Shown here piece by piece: positions 16,070-25,757 of a stretch of 52,827 nucleotides of DNA. Position 1 is the stretch's first letter. The number at the start of each line of letters is the position of its first letter. The translations under genes and the position numbers were made by a program. The notes under the pieces are model-generated. The model was not told the origin of the DNA and did not search any database. It saw only the letters and a program-made list of their open reading frames with translations. The stretch comes from JAVBPE01 sp031549865 (GTDB lineage: Bacteria > Bacillota_I > Bacilli_A > Acholeplasmatales > Anaeroplasmataceae). The DNA is taken from NCBI GenBank assembly GCA_031549865.1, contig JAVBPE010000021.1:1-52827 (forward strand). The letters are read 5' to 3'.

Positions 16070-16988
16070 GATAATCACCTTGAAAAATATTTCTTTTTCG
16101 TAACTCTTTATCTATTTCATTCATGACAACGAATTTTTTTCTTGTCCACAATGGAGTTACTAAAGTATCAAAAGAAGCATCTGCAGCTAATCTATGAATC
16201 ACTATATTTTCATTTAAAAATCCAATTTGATCACAAATGATATCAACATATTCTTCTAAACTTAATATTTTGAAATTTTCATTTAAATAATCTAAATATA
16301 ATTTAGTATTTTTTAAGATTAATAAACTATGAATTTTTATTCCTTGAATATCTAGATTATTTAAAAATTTAATATTATCAATCATCATTTCCTTAGTTTC
16401 ATAAGGAAGACCGTTTATAATATGAACTACAACTTCAATATTTTTCGCTCTTAAAAGCTTAACTTTTAAAATAAAATCTTCTATTGTTGAGCAACGATTA
16501 ATTTTTTTTGCAGTAGTCTCACTTATTGTTTGTAAACCTAATTCAATTTGAATAGGAATTTTTTTATTAAGTTCACCTAAGTATTCTATTTTTTCAAAAT
16601 CAAGGCAATCACTTCGTGTTGCAATTGCAAGGGAAACAATTTTGTTTGAAAAATTTAAAATATCCTCATAAATATTTTTAAGATCTTTTAAGGGTTTATA
16701 TGTATTTGAATTAGCTTGTAAATAAGGAATGTAGTAGCAGTTAGGCCATTTATTATCCATTATTTTAGCTATATCAAAGAATTGCTCTTTTAAACTTTTG
16801 TTAATATCGCCGGCCATATCGCCGCTTCCTAAAGAAGAACAATAGCTACATCCGCCAAATCCTTTACTTCCATCCTTATTTGGACAAGTAAAATTTGCAT
16901 TTAAAGCAACTTTCGCTATTTTTTTATTATATTTATTTTTATAATATTCACTTAGACTATAATAATGTTTATTATTCGAATATATCAT
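16062..16988 (-). CDS. Radical SAM protein, TIGR01212/YtqA family
   Basis: A 308-aa radical SAM enzyme of the YtqA type. The N-terminal cluster motif has C34, C46 and C49 in FTCPNKDGS..GGCSYC, matching the widely spaced Cx11-12Cx2C pattern of this family. IQIELGLQT and VHIINGLPYET follow the family pattern. The reaction is not well defined in the family, and tRNA-related chemistry has been suggested for relatives. It is the only minus-strand gene between positions 1 and 33000. GGTGAT precedes the start on the minus strand, and a TATGATAAAAT-like -10 lies about 25 bases upstream. Confidence 0.88.
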   Translation of the reverse strand: MIYSNNKHYYSLSEYYKNKYNKKIAKVALNANFTCPNKDGSKGFGGCSYCSSLGSGDMAGDINKSLKEQFFDIAKIMDNKWPNCYYIPYLQANSNTYKPLKDLKNIYEDILNFSNKIVSLAIATRSDCLDFEKIEYLGELNKKIPIQIELGLQTISETTAKKINRCSTIEDFILKVKLLRAKNIEVVVHIINGLPYETKEMMIDNIKFLNNLDIQGIKIHSLLILKNTKLYLDYLNENFKILSLEEYVDIICDQIGFLNENIVIHRLAADASFDTLVTPLWTRKKFVVMNEIDKELRKRNIFQGDYLK

Positions 16989-17041
16989 AAAATCACCATT
17001 AATATTTTATCATAAACAGATAAATTAAAAAATAGTTTTGG

Positions 17042-17071
17042 TTGGTAAATGCCCTTAAAGTGTGTTATAAT
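17042..17071 (+). promoter_or_regulatory. Promoter of the membrane protein-polC unit
   Basis: TTGGTA (17042-17047), 18-base spacer and perfect TATAAT (17066-17071) preceded by TGT. Confidence 0.65.
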
Positions 17072-17103
17072 AAAAAAAAGAATTTAGAAAGGTTGGTGCC
17101 TTA

Positions 17104-17889
17104 ATGCTTAATAGACTCTCAACATGTTTATTTCATCCAAGTTATATTGGAATTTATATAAAAGATCATTTTGCTAAAATAATAGCTTATTTTATTTTTC
17201 TTTTAGTTTTATCAACCCTTCCTCAGATGCTTACTTATGCTAATAGTGGCAATTTTACAAAATCAACTCAAAATGAAATTATTAAATGTTTAAAACAAAA
17301 TATTACTGAATCAAATTTAGAATTTAATGGGACAGCGTTTGTTGGTGAAGGATTTTATTTTGAATATGAAGGTCAATATTTTTCATTTAATGGAGTAATT
17401 CCAGAAACTACAACTCTTACAACAACTACATTTTCATTTAATAACACAAGCTTTTCTGTCCTTCAAGGTAAAATTACAATTTATAGTACAAACTATAAAG
17501 AAGGTTTATCTAGTTTTAAAATAGCTGATGTATTAAATAATGATTTGATAGCTAAAAATGCTTTCGTTGGCTTTATTGAAAATTCTTATAATAGTTATTA
17601 TAAAACACAAATTCTTGGATTATGTTTAATGGCATTAGGTTCAAATTTATTATATGCGTGTATCCTTGTGATTTTTGTTTTATTATTATCTGGAAGCAAT
17701 TTTAATCATATTAATATTAAATATAAAATTAAAATCATTTTATATTCAATGACAGTTTACTTTGTGTTTACGTTATTACAAAATTTATATAATTTAGAAT
17801 TTTTAGGTTTTCTTGGTTTTTTCTTGCCTTATATGTATGCCACTTATGCAATAAGCCGTTTAAGAGTAATTGAGATACCTAGGAAGTAG
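17104..17889 (+). CDS. Membrane protein, DUF1189-like
   Basis: A 261-aa protein. One hydrophobic helix lies near residues 26-46, a 120-residue extracytoplasmic region is rich in Thr, Ser, Asn and Phe, and three or four helices follow from about 175 to 250. This architecture, and the start with a short amphipathic segment (HPSYIGIY), resemble DUF1189 proteins, whose function is unknown. The match is made by eye and is tentative. It lies 7 bases upstream of polC under a shared promoter, a position often held by an unrelated membrane gene such as the site-2 protease or cdsA. Confidence 0.55.
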   Translation: MLNRLSTCLFHPSYIGIYIKDHFAKIIAYFIFLLVLSTLPQMLTYANSGNFTKSTQNEIIKCLKQNITESNLEFNGTAFVGEGFYFEYEGQYFSFNGVIPETTTLTTTTFSFNNTSFSVLQGKITIYSTNYKEGLSSFKIADVLNNDLIAKNAFVGFIENSYNSYYKTQILGLCLMALGSNLLYACILVIFVLLLSGSNFNHINIKYKIKIILYSMTVYFVFTLLQNLYNLEFLGFLGFFLPYMYATYAISRLRVIEIPRK

Positions 17890-17896
17890 AGGTCTT

Positions 17897-20800
17897 ATGG
17901 GGAAGTTTTATAATATCTTTAAAAATGAAAATATTATTGATTTGAATAATAATGATCTTCTAATTGAAGAATTAAAAATAAATTTGAAAGAAAGAATGTA
18001 TATTCTTTCTTTTGTGTTTGATACAGCTTTAACTTATAATGAATATAAGGAAGTTTCAAAATTTGTAAAAAACTATTTTAAGAAAATTGATATAATTGCA
18101 AAAGTAAATATATCATATAAAAATAATTCTTTATTAAAAGAAGACTATATTACTTACTATCAAGAAATTTTAAATATACTTATTGAATCATCGTCTAGCT
18201 ATGTTGCTTTTCAAAATATAGAAATAGATTTTTTTGAGGATACTTTTAATTTAGTTATTGAACAAGATGCTTTAGGATTAGATGATCAAGCTAATGCGTT
18301 TAAAAAAGAATTTGAAAATTATGGTTTATTAGTTAACTTTAATTTTGTAAAAGATGAAACAAAATCAATTGAACAAGAAATTAAAATTCAAACTTTAAAT
18401 CAAATGGAAGAAATAGAAAGAAAACAGCAAGAAGCTGTTCAACTTGCAATGAAAAATCAAGTTTTGACTAATGAAAAGAAAAAATATGGCAGAAATGCTA
18501 GTTATCAAGTAGCTAAAATATCTGAAATTCCTAATACACCGGGCGGATTATCTGAATATAGTTATAATGTTGGTGAATGTAATTTTAGAATCGAAGGTGA
18601 AGTTTTTTCAATTGATTTAAGAAAGATGAAAACATCTACTTTAGCATCTATAAAAATAACAGATGAAACTGACTCGATTTTAGTTAAGAAATGGTTAAGA
18701 TCAGAAGAAGAAATAAAAATATTTCAAGAATGCAAAACAGGAGATATTATTAATGCTTTTGGTGTTGCTGAATTTGATACATTTGCAAAAGATGTAGTTT
18801 TAAATGCTAAAAGTATAGAATTTGTTGGTGTAAAAAAAGAAGAAGTTATTGAAGATAATGCCCAGGTTAAACGTGTTGAATTACATTGTCATACAAAAAT
18901 GAGTACCCTTGATGGAATTAGTGAAGCTAAAGATTATATTGATTTAGCCAAAAAATGGGGTCATAAGGCTATTGCTATCACAGATCATGGTGGAGTACAT
19001 GCTATACCAGATATTAGCCATATTAAGAAAACTGAAGGATTTAAAAATATTTTTGGTTCTGAATTTAATTATATAGATGATGAAAAATATTTTATTACTT
19101 TTAATAAACAAAATATCGATTTAAAGAATGCGTCATATGTTATATTTGATATTGAAACAACCGGATTGTCAGAAAATTTTGATAAAATTATTGAAATTGC
19201 TGCAATAAAAGTTCAATATGGACAACAAGTTGCTTCGTATGAAACATTTGTTAATCCGGAGATAAAATTATCAAAATTTACAACAGAATTAACATCGATA
19301 AAGGATGAAGATGTTATAAATGCACCTAAAATAAATGAAGTCATTTATGATTTTATTGATTTTTGTAAGGGATCTATTTTGGTTGCCCACAATGCAGAGT
19401 TTGACGTTAATTTTATCTATTCAGTAATGCGTCAAAATCAAATAGAAAAAATAGACTTTCCGGTTATAGATACACTATCTTTGGCTCGTGCCTTATATAA
19501 TAAAGAACTAAAACGATTTGGGTTGAAATATATTGCCAAATTCTTTAAAGTTAAACAAGAGCAACACCATAGAGCGATTGACGATACATTAGTTACTTCA
19601 AAATGCTTTATATTAATGCTTCAAGATATTTATAAAAGACAAATATACAATTACGAAGATATCAATAATTTAATAAATAAGGAAGAATTTTATAAACTAG
19701 TTTTTCCAAAGCATTTAAATGTTATTGCTAAGACTCAAACTGGCTATAAAAATTTATTTAAAATGGTTTCTGATTCTTTAACTAATCATTGCTATGGAGA
19801 AGGAAGATTATTAAAAAGTATTTTACTTGAAAATAAGGAGGGTACTTTGGTTGGAAGTGGATGTTATAATTCAGAGATATTCCAAACTGCTTTATATGGT
19901 AATAGAACTAAATTAGCAAGTATGATGGAAATATATGATTATATTGAAGTACAACCTCTTGCTGCATACAATCAATATATTTATGATAACGATAATGGTT
20001 TAGAAAGAATAAAAGATACAATTTGTTTTATTATTGACACTGCAAAAAGTATTAATAAAATAGTTGTTGCTACATCAGATTGTCATTATACTCGCCCTAA
20101 TTTAAAAAAATATCGGGATATTTTAATTGCCTCTCCACAAATTGGAGGAGGTGTACATGATTTAGAACGTGCATCAGTAACTCCGGAGATGCACTTTAGA
20201 ACAACGAATGAAATGCTTAATGAATTTGCTTTCTTAGATAAAGAATTAGCTTATGAAATAGTTGTTACAAATACTAATTTAATAGCTGATATGATCGAAG
20301 AAATAGAATGCTATCCTAAACAAATGTTTACACCAGCAGATGATGAATTTAAAGATTCATTAGGTGTAGCGTCGATTGTTGAAGAAATGAAAAAAATAGT
20401 TAGTGAAAATACGAAAGTTAAATATGGAGAAACTCCTCATTTATTCGTTAAAAAGAGAATTGATCGAGAATTGAATTCAATAATCAGTAATGGATTTTCA
20501 TCAGTATATTATATGTCATATTTATTAGTATCAAAATCGCTTAGTGATGGCTACTTAGTAGGAAGTAGAGGAAGTGTTGGATCAAGTTTGGTTGCTACAA
20601 TGATGAATATAACCGAAATAAATCCATTATCTCCACATTACATTTGTAAAGAATGTAAATTTCAAGTTTTTAAAATGAATGAGGAAGAAAAAGAATTATA
20701 TAAAATTACCGAATTAGAAAAAGAATTTCAGCCTATATTAGATTCTGTTGAATCAGGCTATGATCTTCCTGATCATATTTGTCCTATTTGTGGAGCAAAT

Positions 20801-22351
20801 TTATCAAAAGATGGGCATGATATTCCTTTTGAAACATTCTTAGGATTTAACGGGGATAAAGTACCTGATATTGATTTAAATTTTTCTGGAGAATACCAAG
20901 CTATTGCCCATGAGTATGTTCGTACAATTATGGGCGAAGAACATTCATTTAGGAGTGGAACTGTAGCATCTATTCAAGATAAAAATGCTTATGGTTATGT
21001 AAAAGGATATTGCGAAAAGAAAAACTTGAATTTAAGAGCTTGTGAAATTGAAAGAATTGCTCAAAAATTAGTCGGTACAAAACGTTCAACAGGGCAACAT
21101 CCTGGTGGTATAATAGTTGTTCCTAAGGCTAATGATATTTATGATGTTACGCCAATTCAATATCCTGCTGATAATATTGAAAATTCATGGCGTACAACCC
21201 ACTTTGATTACCATTCATTTGAAGATAATTTATTAAAATTAGATATACTAGGACACGATGATCCGACTTTAATAAAATATTTTATGGACTATGTAAATTT
21301 GCATCAAGATGAGTTTCCATTTAAAACTCCTCAGGATATACCTCTTGATGATAAAAAAGTATTTGAATTGTTTTATTCGACTAATTCAATTGGTGTTACA
21401 AAAGAAGATATAAATAGTGAAGTTGCATCCTATGCAGTTCCTGAATTTGGAACAAATTTTGTTCGTCAAATGCTTGTTGATACATTACCAAAAACTTTTG
21501 CTGAATTAGTTAAAATTTCAGGTTTATCTCATGGAACGGATGTATGGTTAACAAATGCCCAAGATTTAGTTTTAGGTAAAACTGAATTTGGAACAATAGG
21601 ATTTTCAGAAGTTATTGGTTGTCGAGATGATATTATGGTTTATTTAATGTATCAAGGATTAGAACCAATTAAAGCTTTTGAAATTATGGAATTTGTTCGT
21701 AAAGGCAAAGTAAGTCAAGATAAAGTTAAATGGGAAAAATATAAAGCCTATATGGAAGAAAAAAATGTTCCTAAATGGTATATTTGGTCATGTGAAAGAA
21801 TCAAATATATGTTCCCTAAGGCCCATGCAACAGCTTACGTTTTAATGGCTATAAGAATTGCATGGTTTAAAGTTCATTCACCAGCCTTATTCTATAGTGC
21901 ATGGTTTTCTAAACGAGCTAAAGCTCATTCAGTAAAAGATTATTTATCGAATGTAATTGACATGAAAAAATCTATTATAACATTATCAAATAAAATGGGA
22001 GCAACTGTTAAAGATGAAGATTTAATAACTTCTTTAAATGTTGCTATTGAAATGGTATCAAGAAATATTAAGTTTTTGCCAGTAGATATTTTTAAATCTG
22101 ATGCTTTAACTTTTACAATAGAAGATGGGAATTTAAGAATTCCATTTATTGCAGTAGATGGCCTAGGTGAGAATGCTGCAATTGATATTGTATCAAAAAG
22201 AAACGAGAAATTATTTACGTCTAAAAAAGATATAATGCGTAGAACTAAATTAAATCAAACATTATTTGAATTATTTGAAGAAATGGAAAGCTTTGGCAAT
22301 CTATTAGATGAAGATGAAACTGAAACTTTAGGATTATTTGCATTTATGTAA
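17897..22351 (+). CDS. polC: DNA polymerase III PolC-type alpha subunit
   Basis: The replicative polymerase of low-GC Gram-positives with built-in proofreading, 1484 aa. From the N-terminus it has an N-terminal domain, then an OB domain around residues 215-310. The PHP domain (ELHCHTKMSTLDG near 328) is split by a DEDDh 3'-5' exonuclease with D418 and E420 in FDIETTG. Four zinc cysteines are C917, C920, C962 and C965. The catalytic palm has D991 and D993 in PDIDLNFSGEYQ, and the thumb/fingers carry PKAHATAY. ATG 17897 with AGAGG before it is preferred over TTG 17870, which falls inside the preceding gene. Intact and of normal length. Confidence 0.97.
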   Translation: MGKFYNIFKNENIIDLNNNDLLIEELKINLKERMYILSFVFDTALTYNEYKEVSKFVKNYFKKIDIIAKVNISYKNNSLLKEDYITYYQEILNILIESSSSYVAFQNIEIDFFEDTFNLVIEQDALGLDDQANAFKKEFENYGLLVNFNFVKDETKSIEQEIKIQTLNQMEEIERKQQEAVQLAMKNQVLTNEKKKYGRNASYQVAKISEIPNTPGGLSEYSYNVGECNFRIEGEVFSIDLRKMKTSTLASIKITDETDSILVKKWLRSEEEIKIFQECKTGDIINAFGVAEFDTFAKDVVLNAKSIEFVGVKKEEVIEDNAQVKRVELHCHTKMSTLDGISEAKDYIDLAKKWGHKAIAITDHGGVHAIPDISHIKKTEGFKNIFGSEFNYIDDEKYFITFNKQNIDLKNASYVIFDIETTGLSENFDKIIEIAAIKVQYGQQVASYETFVNPEIKLSKFTTELTSIKDEDVINAPKINEVIYDFIDFCKGSILVAHNAEFDVNFIYSVMRQNQIEKIDFPVIDTLSLARALYNKELKRFGLKYIAKFFKVKQEQHHRAIDDTLVTSKCFILMLQDIYKRQIYNYEDINNLINKEEFYKLVFPKHLNVIAKTQTGYKNLFKMVSDSLTNHCYGEGRLLKSILLENKEGTLVGSGCYNSEIFQTALYGNRTKLASMMEIYDYIEVQPLAAYNQYIYDNDNGLERIKDTICFIIDTAKSINKIVVATSDCHYTRPNLKKYRDILIASPQIGGGVHDLERASVTPEMHFRTTNEMLNEFAFLDKELAYEIVVTNTNLIADMIEEIECYPKQMFTPADDEFKDSLGVASIVEEMKKIVSENTKVKYGETPHLFVKKRIDRELNSIISNGFSSVYYMSYLLVSKSLSDGYLVGSRGSVGSSLVATMMNITEINPLSPHYICKECKFQVFKMNEEEKELYKITELEKEFQPILDSVESGYDLPDHICPICGANLSKDGHDIPFETFLGFNGDKVPDIDLNFSGEYQAIAHEYVRTIMGEEHSFRSGTVASIQDKNAYGYVKGYCEKKNLNLRACEIERIAQKLVGTKRSTGQHPGGIIVVPKANDIYDVTPIQYPADNIENSWRTTHFDYHSFEDNLLKLDILGHDDPTLIKYFMDYVNLHQDEFPFKTPQDIPLDDKKVFELFYSTNSIGVTKEDINSEVASYAVPEFGTNFVRQMLVDTLPKTFAELVKISGLSHGTDVWLTNAQDLVLGKTEFGTIGFSEVIGCRDDIMVYLMYQGLEPIKAFEIMEFVRKGKVSQDKVKWEKYKAYMEEKNVPKWYIWSCERIKYMFPKAHATAYVLMAIRIAWFKVHSPALFYSAWFSKRAKAHSVKDYLSNVIDMKKSIITLSNKMGATVKDEDLITSLNVAIEMVSRNIKFLPVDIFKSDALTFTIEDGNLRIPFIAVDGLGENAAIDIVSKRNEKLFTSKKDIMRRTKLNQTLFELFEEMESFGNLLDEDETETLGLFAFM

Positions 22352-22384
22352 ATGTGTAAAATTATGTAAAATTTACTATACTAA

Positions 22385-22413
22385 TTGTTCAAACTTAGAT
22401 ATAGTGTTATAAT
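22385..22413 (+). promoter_or_regulatory. Promoter of the BI-1 family gene
   Basis: TTGTTC (22385-22390), 17-base spacer, perfect TATAAT (22408-22413) preceded by TGT. Confidence 0.75.
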
Positions 22414-22437
22414 ATCAAATGTAAACGAGGTGATTAT

Positions 22438-23172
22438 ATGACAAACCCAATGTTTTCATCGATGATGAAAAACGAAGACCAAAATTATGCTAGTACAAAT
22501 ACAGCATCATACAAAGGTATTACTTTAAAAACAATAATTTTCTTAGCTTTAACAATATTGTTTGGAGCAATTACGGTTTATTATTTATATGATATTCAAA
22601 ATATTGGTGGATTTATTGTATTATTATTTGCTTCAACAATAATAGGCTTTATCGCTGTTATGCTTGGTAGAATAAATGCTAGGGCATCAATGATTTGTGG
22701 CTTCATATACGCTGTATGTGAAGGATTATTTTTAGGAACATTATCTTCTTTAATTGATTTATTTATTCCTGGTGTTGCATTGATGGCTGTAGCAGTTACA
22801 CTAGTTATATTCTTTGTAATGCTAATTTTATTTGCTACAAAAACAATTAGAGTAGGAACTAAATTTAGAAAATTTACTTTAGGATTTACAATAAGTTTAT
22901 TAGTTTTAACATTCTTCACAAGTTTCTTATATATGTTTAATGAATATGTAAATACAAATATTTGGTTATTCATTATTATAGAAGTTGTATTTTTAGTATA
23001 TGGGGTCTTCACATTAATGCTTAATTTTAATGAAGCCCAGGCAGTCGTTGAACGCGGTTGTGACAAAAGCTATGAATGGCAAGTTTCATTAGGTTTGATG
23101 GTGAGTATTCTTTATATTTACATTGAAGCTTTAAGATTAATAGTATTGCTAGTTGGAAATAGCAAAAAGTAA
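22438..23172 (+). CDS. Bax inhibitor-1/YccA family membrane protein
   Basis: A 244-aa protein with a short soluble N-terminus and seven hydrophobic helices from about residue 28. The pattern (ASMICGFIYAVCEGLFLGTLS; then LMLNFNEAQAVVERG near residues 195-212) fits the BI-1-like YccA/TMBIM group, specifically the roughly 240-aa Gram-positive branch. Relatives act as pH-sensitive calcium leak channels. The physiological role in bacteria is unclear. GAGGTGAT immediately precedes the ATG, and it has its own promoter. Confidence 0.85.
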   Translation: MTNPMFSSMMKNEDQNYASTNTASYKGITLKTIIFLALTILFGAITVYYLYDIQNIGGFIVLLFASTIIGFIAVMLGRINARASMICGFIYAVCEGLFLGTLSSLIDLFIPGVALMAVAVTLVIFFVMLILFATKTIRVGTKFRKFTLGFTISLLVLTFFTSFLYMFNEYVNTNIWLFIIIEVVFLVYGVFTLMLNFNEAQAVVERGCDKSYEWQVSLGLMVSILYIYIEALRLIVLLVGNSKK

Positions 23173-23240
23173 TTATCTATACAAAAACCCAAACAAAATA
23201 ATCCCTTTTCAATATAATAATGTTGAGGAGGGATTTTTTA

Positions 23241-23663
23241 ATGAATTATCAAGGACCAATGTTTAATCCTTTTGAAAATATAACAACTAATACTACAACT
23301 CAAAATACTCAAACATTCAATCAAACGCAAACTCAAACAGCAGAAGGTATGTATCAACAATACCAAGCTCCAATGATGAATAGCGGCTGTTGTGGAAATC
23401 AAAATATGAATTTAGGATGCTGCAATACTGGTTATGCAACGCAACAATGTTGTAATCAAGTTGTTAACCGTTGCTGTTATGAAGACATTCCAAATTATGT
23501 GAATTATAATACACATTACGTGAATAATATAATACGTAGACATTATGATATTCCAACATATAGTCAATCACAAGAGTATGTTTATTATGATGAAACAGTA
23601 GCAACTCCAAACGCATATCTTCAAAATCCATATGGATTTAATAATTTTCCATTCGGATACTAA
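23241..23663 (+). CDS. Cysteine-rich CotD-like spore coat protein
   Basis: A 140-aa protein rich in Asn, Gln, Thr, Tyr and Cys. Cys pairs occur at GCCGN, GCCN, CCNQ and RCCYED. The middle (residues about 74-115), with CYEDIPNYVNYNTHYVNNIIRRHY and a Tyr-rich end, resembles CotD-family spore coat proteins, which share a Cys-x-VNxxCY..P..V..T.HVN pattern. This is a pattern match by eye. Coat proteins are assembled on the forespore surface and cross-linked. ATG 23241 follows GAGGAGGGA; the earlier TTG at 23220 is unlikely. It has no membrane segment. Confidence 0.6.
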   Translation: MNYQGPMFNPFENITTNTTTQNTQTFNQTQTQTAEGMYQQYQAPMMNSGCCGNQNMNLGCCNTGYATQQCCNQVVNRCCYEDIPNYVNYNTHYVNNIIRRHYDIPTYSQSQEYVYYDETVATPNAYLQNPYGFNNFPFGY

Positions 23664-23668
23664 TTATG

Positions 23669-23692
23669 CAAGTCGTAATGACTTGTTTTTTT
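23669..23692 (+). terminator. Intrinsic terminator of the CotD-like gene
   Basis: CAAGTC (23669-23674) pairs with GACTTG (23680-23685), GTAAT loop, seven T. Confidence 0.8.
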
Positions 23693-23716
23693 ATTTTAAA
23701 AGAATTTTTTTTAATG

Positions 23717-23746
23717 TTGAAGTTATTAGTCGAAATGTGTTAAAAT
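23717..23746 (+). promoter_or_regulatory. Probable promoter of the hydrolase gene
   Basis: TTGAAG (23717-23722), 18-base spacer, TAAAAT (23741-23746) with TGTGT immediately before. Confidence 0.5.
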
Positions 23747-23775
23747 AACTATATATTAATAAAAGAGGGCTAACT

Positions 23776-24459
23776 ATGGGTGGAGAAAATAGTTTCAAAC
23801 TGCATTATGAGGTTTATGGGGAAGGTGAACCATTAATAATGCTACATGGAAACAATGAAGATTTAACAATATTTTATGAAGCAAAAGAAATATTACAAAA
23901 ATATTATAAGGTTTATTTAATAGACACAAGAGGGCATGGAAAAAGCAAAGTGCAAGTTGGCGATTTTCATTATTTAATAATGGCTAATGATATTTATTCA
24001 TTTATTAAAACATTTCAAATAAAAGATCCTATTTTGTATGGTTATTCTGATGGTGCTATTATGGCGTTAATAGTTGCACTTGATAAAAAAGTATCGATAT
24101 CAAAGTTGATTTTAAGTGGTATTAATTTATCAACAACGGATATAAAATTTTTTCAACGTGTAAAATTAGAATTGAAGTCAATTTTTGTGCGTGATAAAAG
24201 AGTGAAAAGTTTGACTCGATTAATGATATATGAACCTAATATTGATATGAAATTATTAAAAAAATTATTTTTGCCAGTATATTGCACTTTTGGAAGTAGA
24301 GATATTGTAAAAAAGAGTTTTATTAGAAGATTGAGAAAAAATTCAAATTTCAAAATTGATATAATTAAAGGAAAAAATCACTCTAATTATATTGTAAATA
24401 ATAAGTATATTGCGGAGTTAATCTTACATTATCTACAAAGCGAAGTGAAGGTGAGTTAA
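23776..24459 (+). CDS. Alpha/beta hydrolase
   Basis: A 227-aa alpha/beta-fold hydrolase, likely cytosolic. MLHGNNED (22-29) gives the oxyanion region. DTRGHGKS (50-57) is the strand-4 turn. The nucleophile elbow is GYSDG with S91. D176 in FGSRDIV and H202 in KGKNHSNY complete a plausible catalytic triad. The substrate cannot be told from sequence; small-ester hydrolases and lyases share this fold. AAGAGGG supports ATG 23776. The next gene starts immediately after its stop codon, suggesting the two are co-translated. Confidence 0.85.
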   Translation: MGGENSFKLHYEVYGEGEPLIMLHGNNEDLTIFYEAKEILQKYYKVYLIDTRGHGKSKVQVGDFHYLIMANDIYSFIKTFQIKDPILYGYSDGAIMALIVALDKKVSISKLILSGINLSTTDIKFFQRVKLELKSIFVRDKRVKSLTRLMIYEPNIDMKLLKKLFLPVYCTFGSRDIVKKSFIRRLRKNSNFKIDIIKGKNHSNYIVNNKYIAELILHYLQSEVKVS

Positions 24460-25218
24460 ATGCATGTAATATTTTATGAAGAATTTTTAAAAGATTTAAA
24501 AACTACTTTAAAAAGTTTAATTAAAAGTAGTAATTTTAGGTTGGATCCAAAAGTGCTTCAAACTTTTGAGGATGATCGGAAAAAATTATATGAAGCTGGA
24601 GAAATTCATTTTTTAGAGTCAACTTTGTGCAATGATACTAAAAAGTTTACTAAAATAGCAATTGCTTCTGAAGATGAGTATTATAAAAATCAAATAACTT
24701 ATTTTGATGATGAGGAAATGACTTTTAAATATGATAGATTATATCAAGAAGGATATTATAGTAGAATTACTCTAATTCTTGATAATAGAGTTCGTAAAGC
24801 TATTAAAGAAATAAAATATGATTTTTCATTTGGAGTGTATCATCCGTTTGGAAATAAAGCTAATAAAAAAGTAAATAAATTAATGTCTACTTTTGCCTTA
24901 GATTGTGCTGAAATGCAATTTAAGGCTATTTGGATATGTTTATATTGTAATGATTTACCAACTACTCAAGCTCTTAAAAAATTTAGACATGCTTTAGCTT
25001 CTAATCCTTTTCAAGAGACTTATGGTAATTTACACTATCGTGTTGAAATATCTGATACAATCACATATAAATCCATTGCAAGAGTAGATTTTGGGACTTT
25101 TGATGCTATGACAAGAATAATTTTTGATTTACCTGAAGAATATTTAGATCTTTTACCTGGTGAAGAGGAAGAAGATCACTTATTAGAAGAACAATATTTA
25201 AAATCATTATATTCTTAA
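24460..25218 (+). CDS. Conserved-looking hypothetical protein
   Basis: A 252-aa soluble protein I do not recognise. It has no signal peptide or membrane helix. It is mixed alpha/beta in appearance, with a strongly acidic C-terminus (PGEEEEDHLLEEQ near 235-247) and scattered Cys and Trp (FALDCAEMQFKAIWICLYCND at about 144-165). GAAGGTGA lies just before the ATG, which directly abuts the hydrolase stop codon, so it is very probably co-transcribed with the hydrolase. No function is proposed. Confidence 0.7.
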   Translation: MHVIFYEEFLKDLKTTLKSLIKSSNFRLDPKVLQTFEDDRKKLYEAGEIHFLESTLCNDTKKFTKIAIASEDEYYKNQITYFDDEEMTFKYDRLYQEGYYSRITLILDNRVRKAIKEIKYDFSFGVYHPFGNKANKKVNKLMSTFALDCAEMQFKAIWICLYCNDLPTTQALKKFRHALASNPFQETYGNLHYRVEISDTITYKSIARVDFGTFDAMTRIIFDLPEEYLDLLPGEEEEDHLLEEQYLKSLYS

Positions 25219-25286
25219 TTCATTATTTATTCACAATTACCTATTAATTTATAGCTATAATGTATTTGAAATAGGAGAATTAGAAT

Positions 25287-25721
25287 ATGATGAACGTTTT
25301 TTTAATGAGTAGTACAAGCCAAAATATAATAAGTATAGTTTTAATGTTTGCACCATTTCTTTTAAGTATATTAGTTGCAAAAAGATATAATATAATTCAT
25401 GCAATAATAACAATGGCTGCGACAATAGGGTTACTTTTAGGAATTAATGATTTAATGAGAGTTTTAGCAGAAAATTTGGAATCTTTTAATATTCATTATG
25501 AAAATTTTAATATGTTAATTACTCCATTAAATGACCATATTTTTATGCCACTTAAAAATTTGTTAATAGAAATGAATCTAGAATTTGTGGTTAAAACACC
25601 ATGGTATTATATAATTTTATTAATAGTTTTTGTAGTATCTCAAATTCTTTCTTCTAAATTTAGAAAAAAAAGATTAAGAAGAGATAGAGAATTAAAAAAA
25701 GCATTAAAACGTGTTCGTTAG
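25287..25721 (+). CDS. Small membrane protein of unknown function
   Basis: A 144-aa protein with hydrophobic helices at about residues 12-30, 34-54 and 106-122, and a very basic C-terminal tail (KFRKKRLRRDRELKKALKRVR), so the tail should face the cytosol. GGAG precedes ATG 25287; the next ATG at 25290 is an equally good start. A TATAAT lies at 25256-25261 without a good -35. It sits just before the pheST leader. I do not recognise the family. Confidence 0.65.
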   Translation: MMNVFLMSSTSQNIISIVLMFAPFLLSILVAKRYNIIHAIITMAATIGLLLGINDLMRVLAENLESFNIHYENFNMLITPLNDHIFMPLKNLLIEMNLEFVVKTPWYYIILLIVFVVSQILSSKFRKKRLRRDRELKKALKRVR

Positions 25722-25723
25722 TA

Positions 25724-25751
25724 TTTACAAAACGAAAACTTATGTTAAAAT
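25724..25751 (+). promoter_or_regulatory. Promoter of pheST leader
   Basis: TTTACA (25724-25729), 16-base spacer, TAAAAT (25746-25751) with an upstream TGT, giving an extended -10. It overlaps the stop codon region of the upstream gene. Confidence 0.6.
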
Positions 25752-25757
25752 ATTAAT

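Noticed and set aside
22596..23066. 156-codon minus-strand frame opposite the BI-1 gene
   Set aside because: It is the complement of hydrophobic codons of a convincing plus-strand membrane protein and lacks its own signals.
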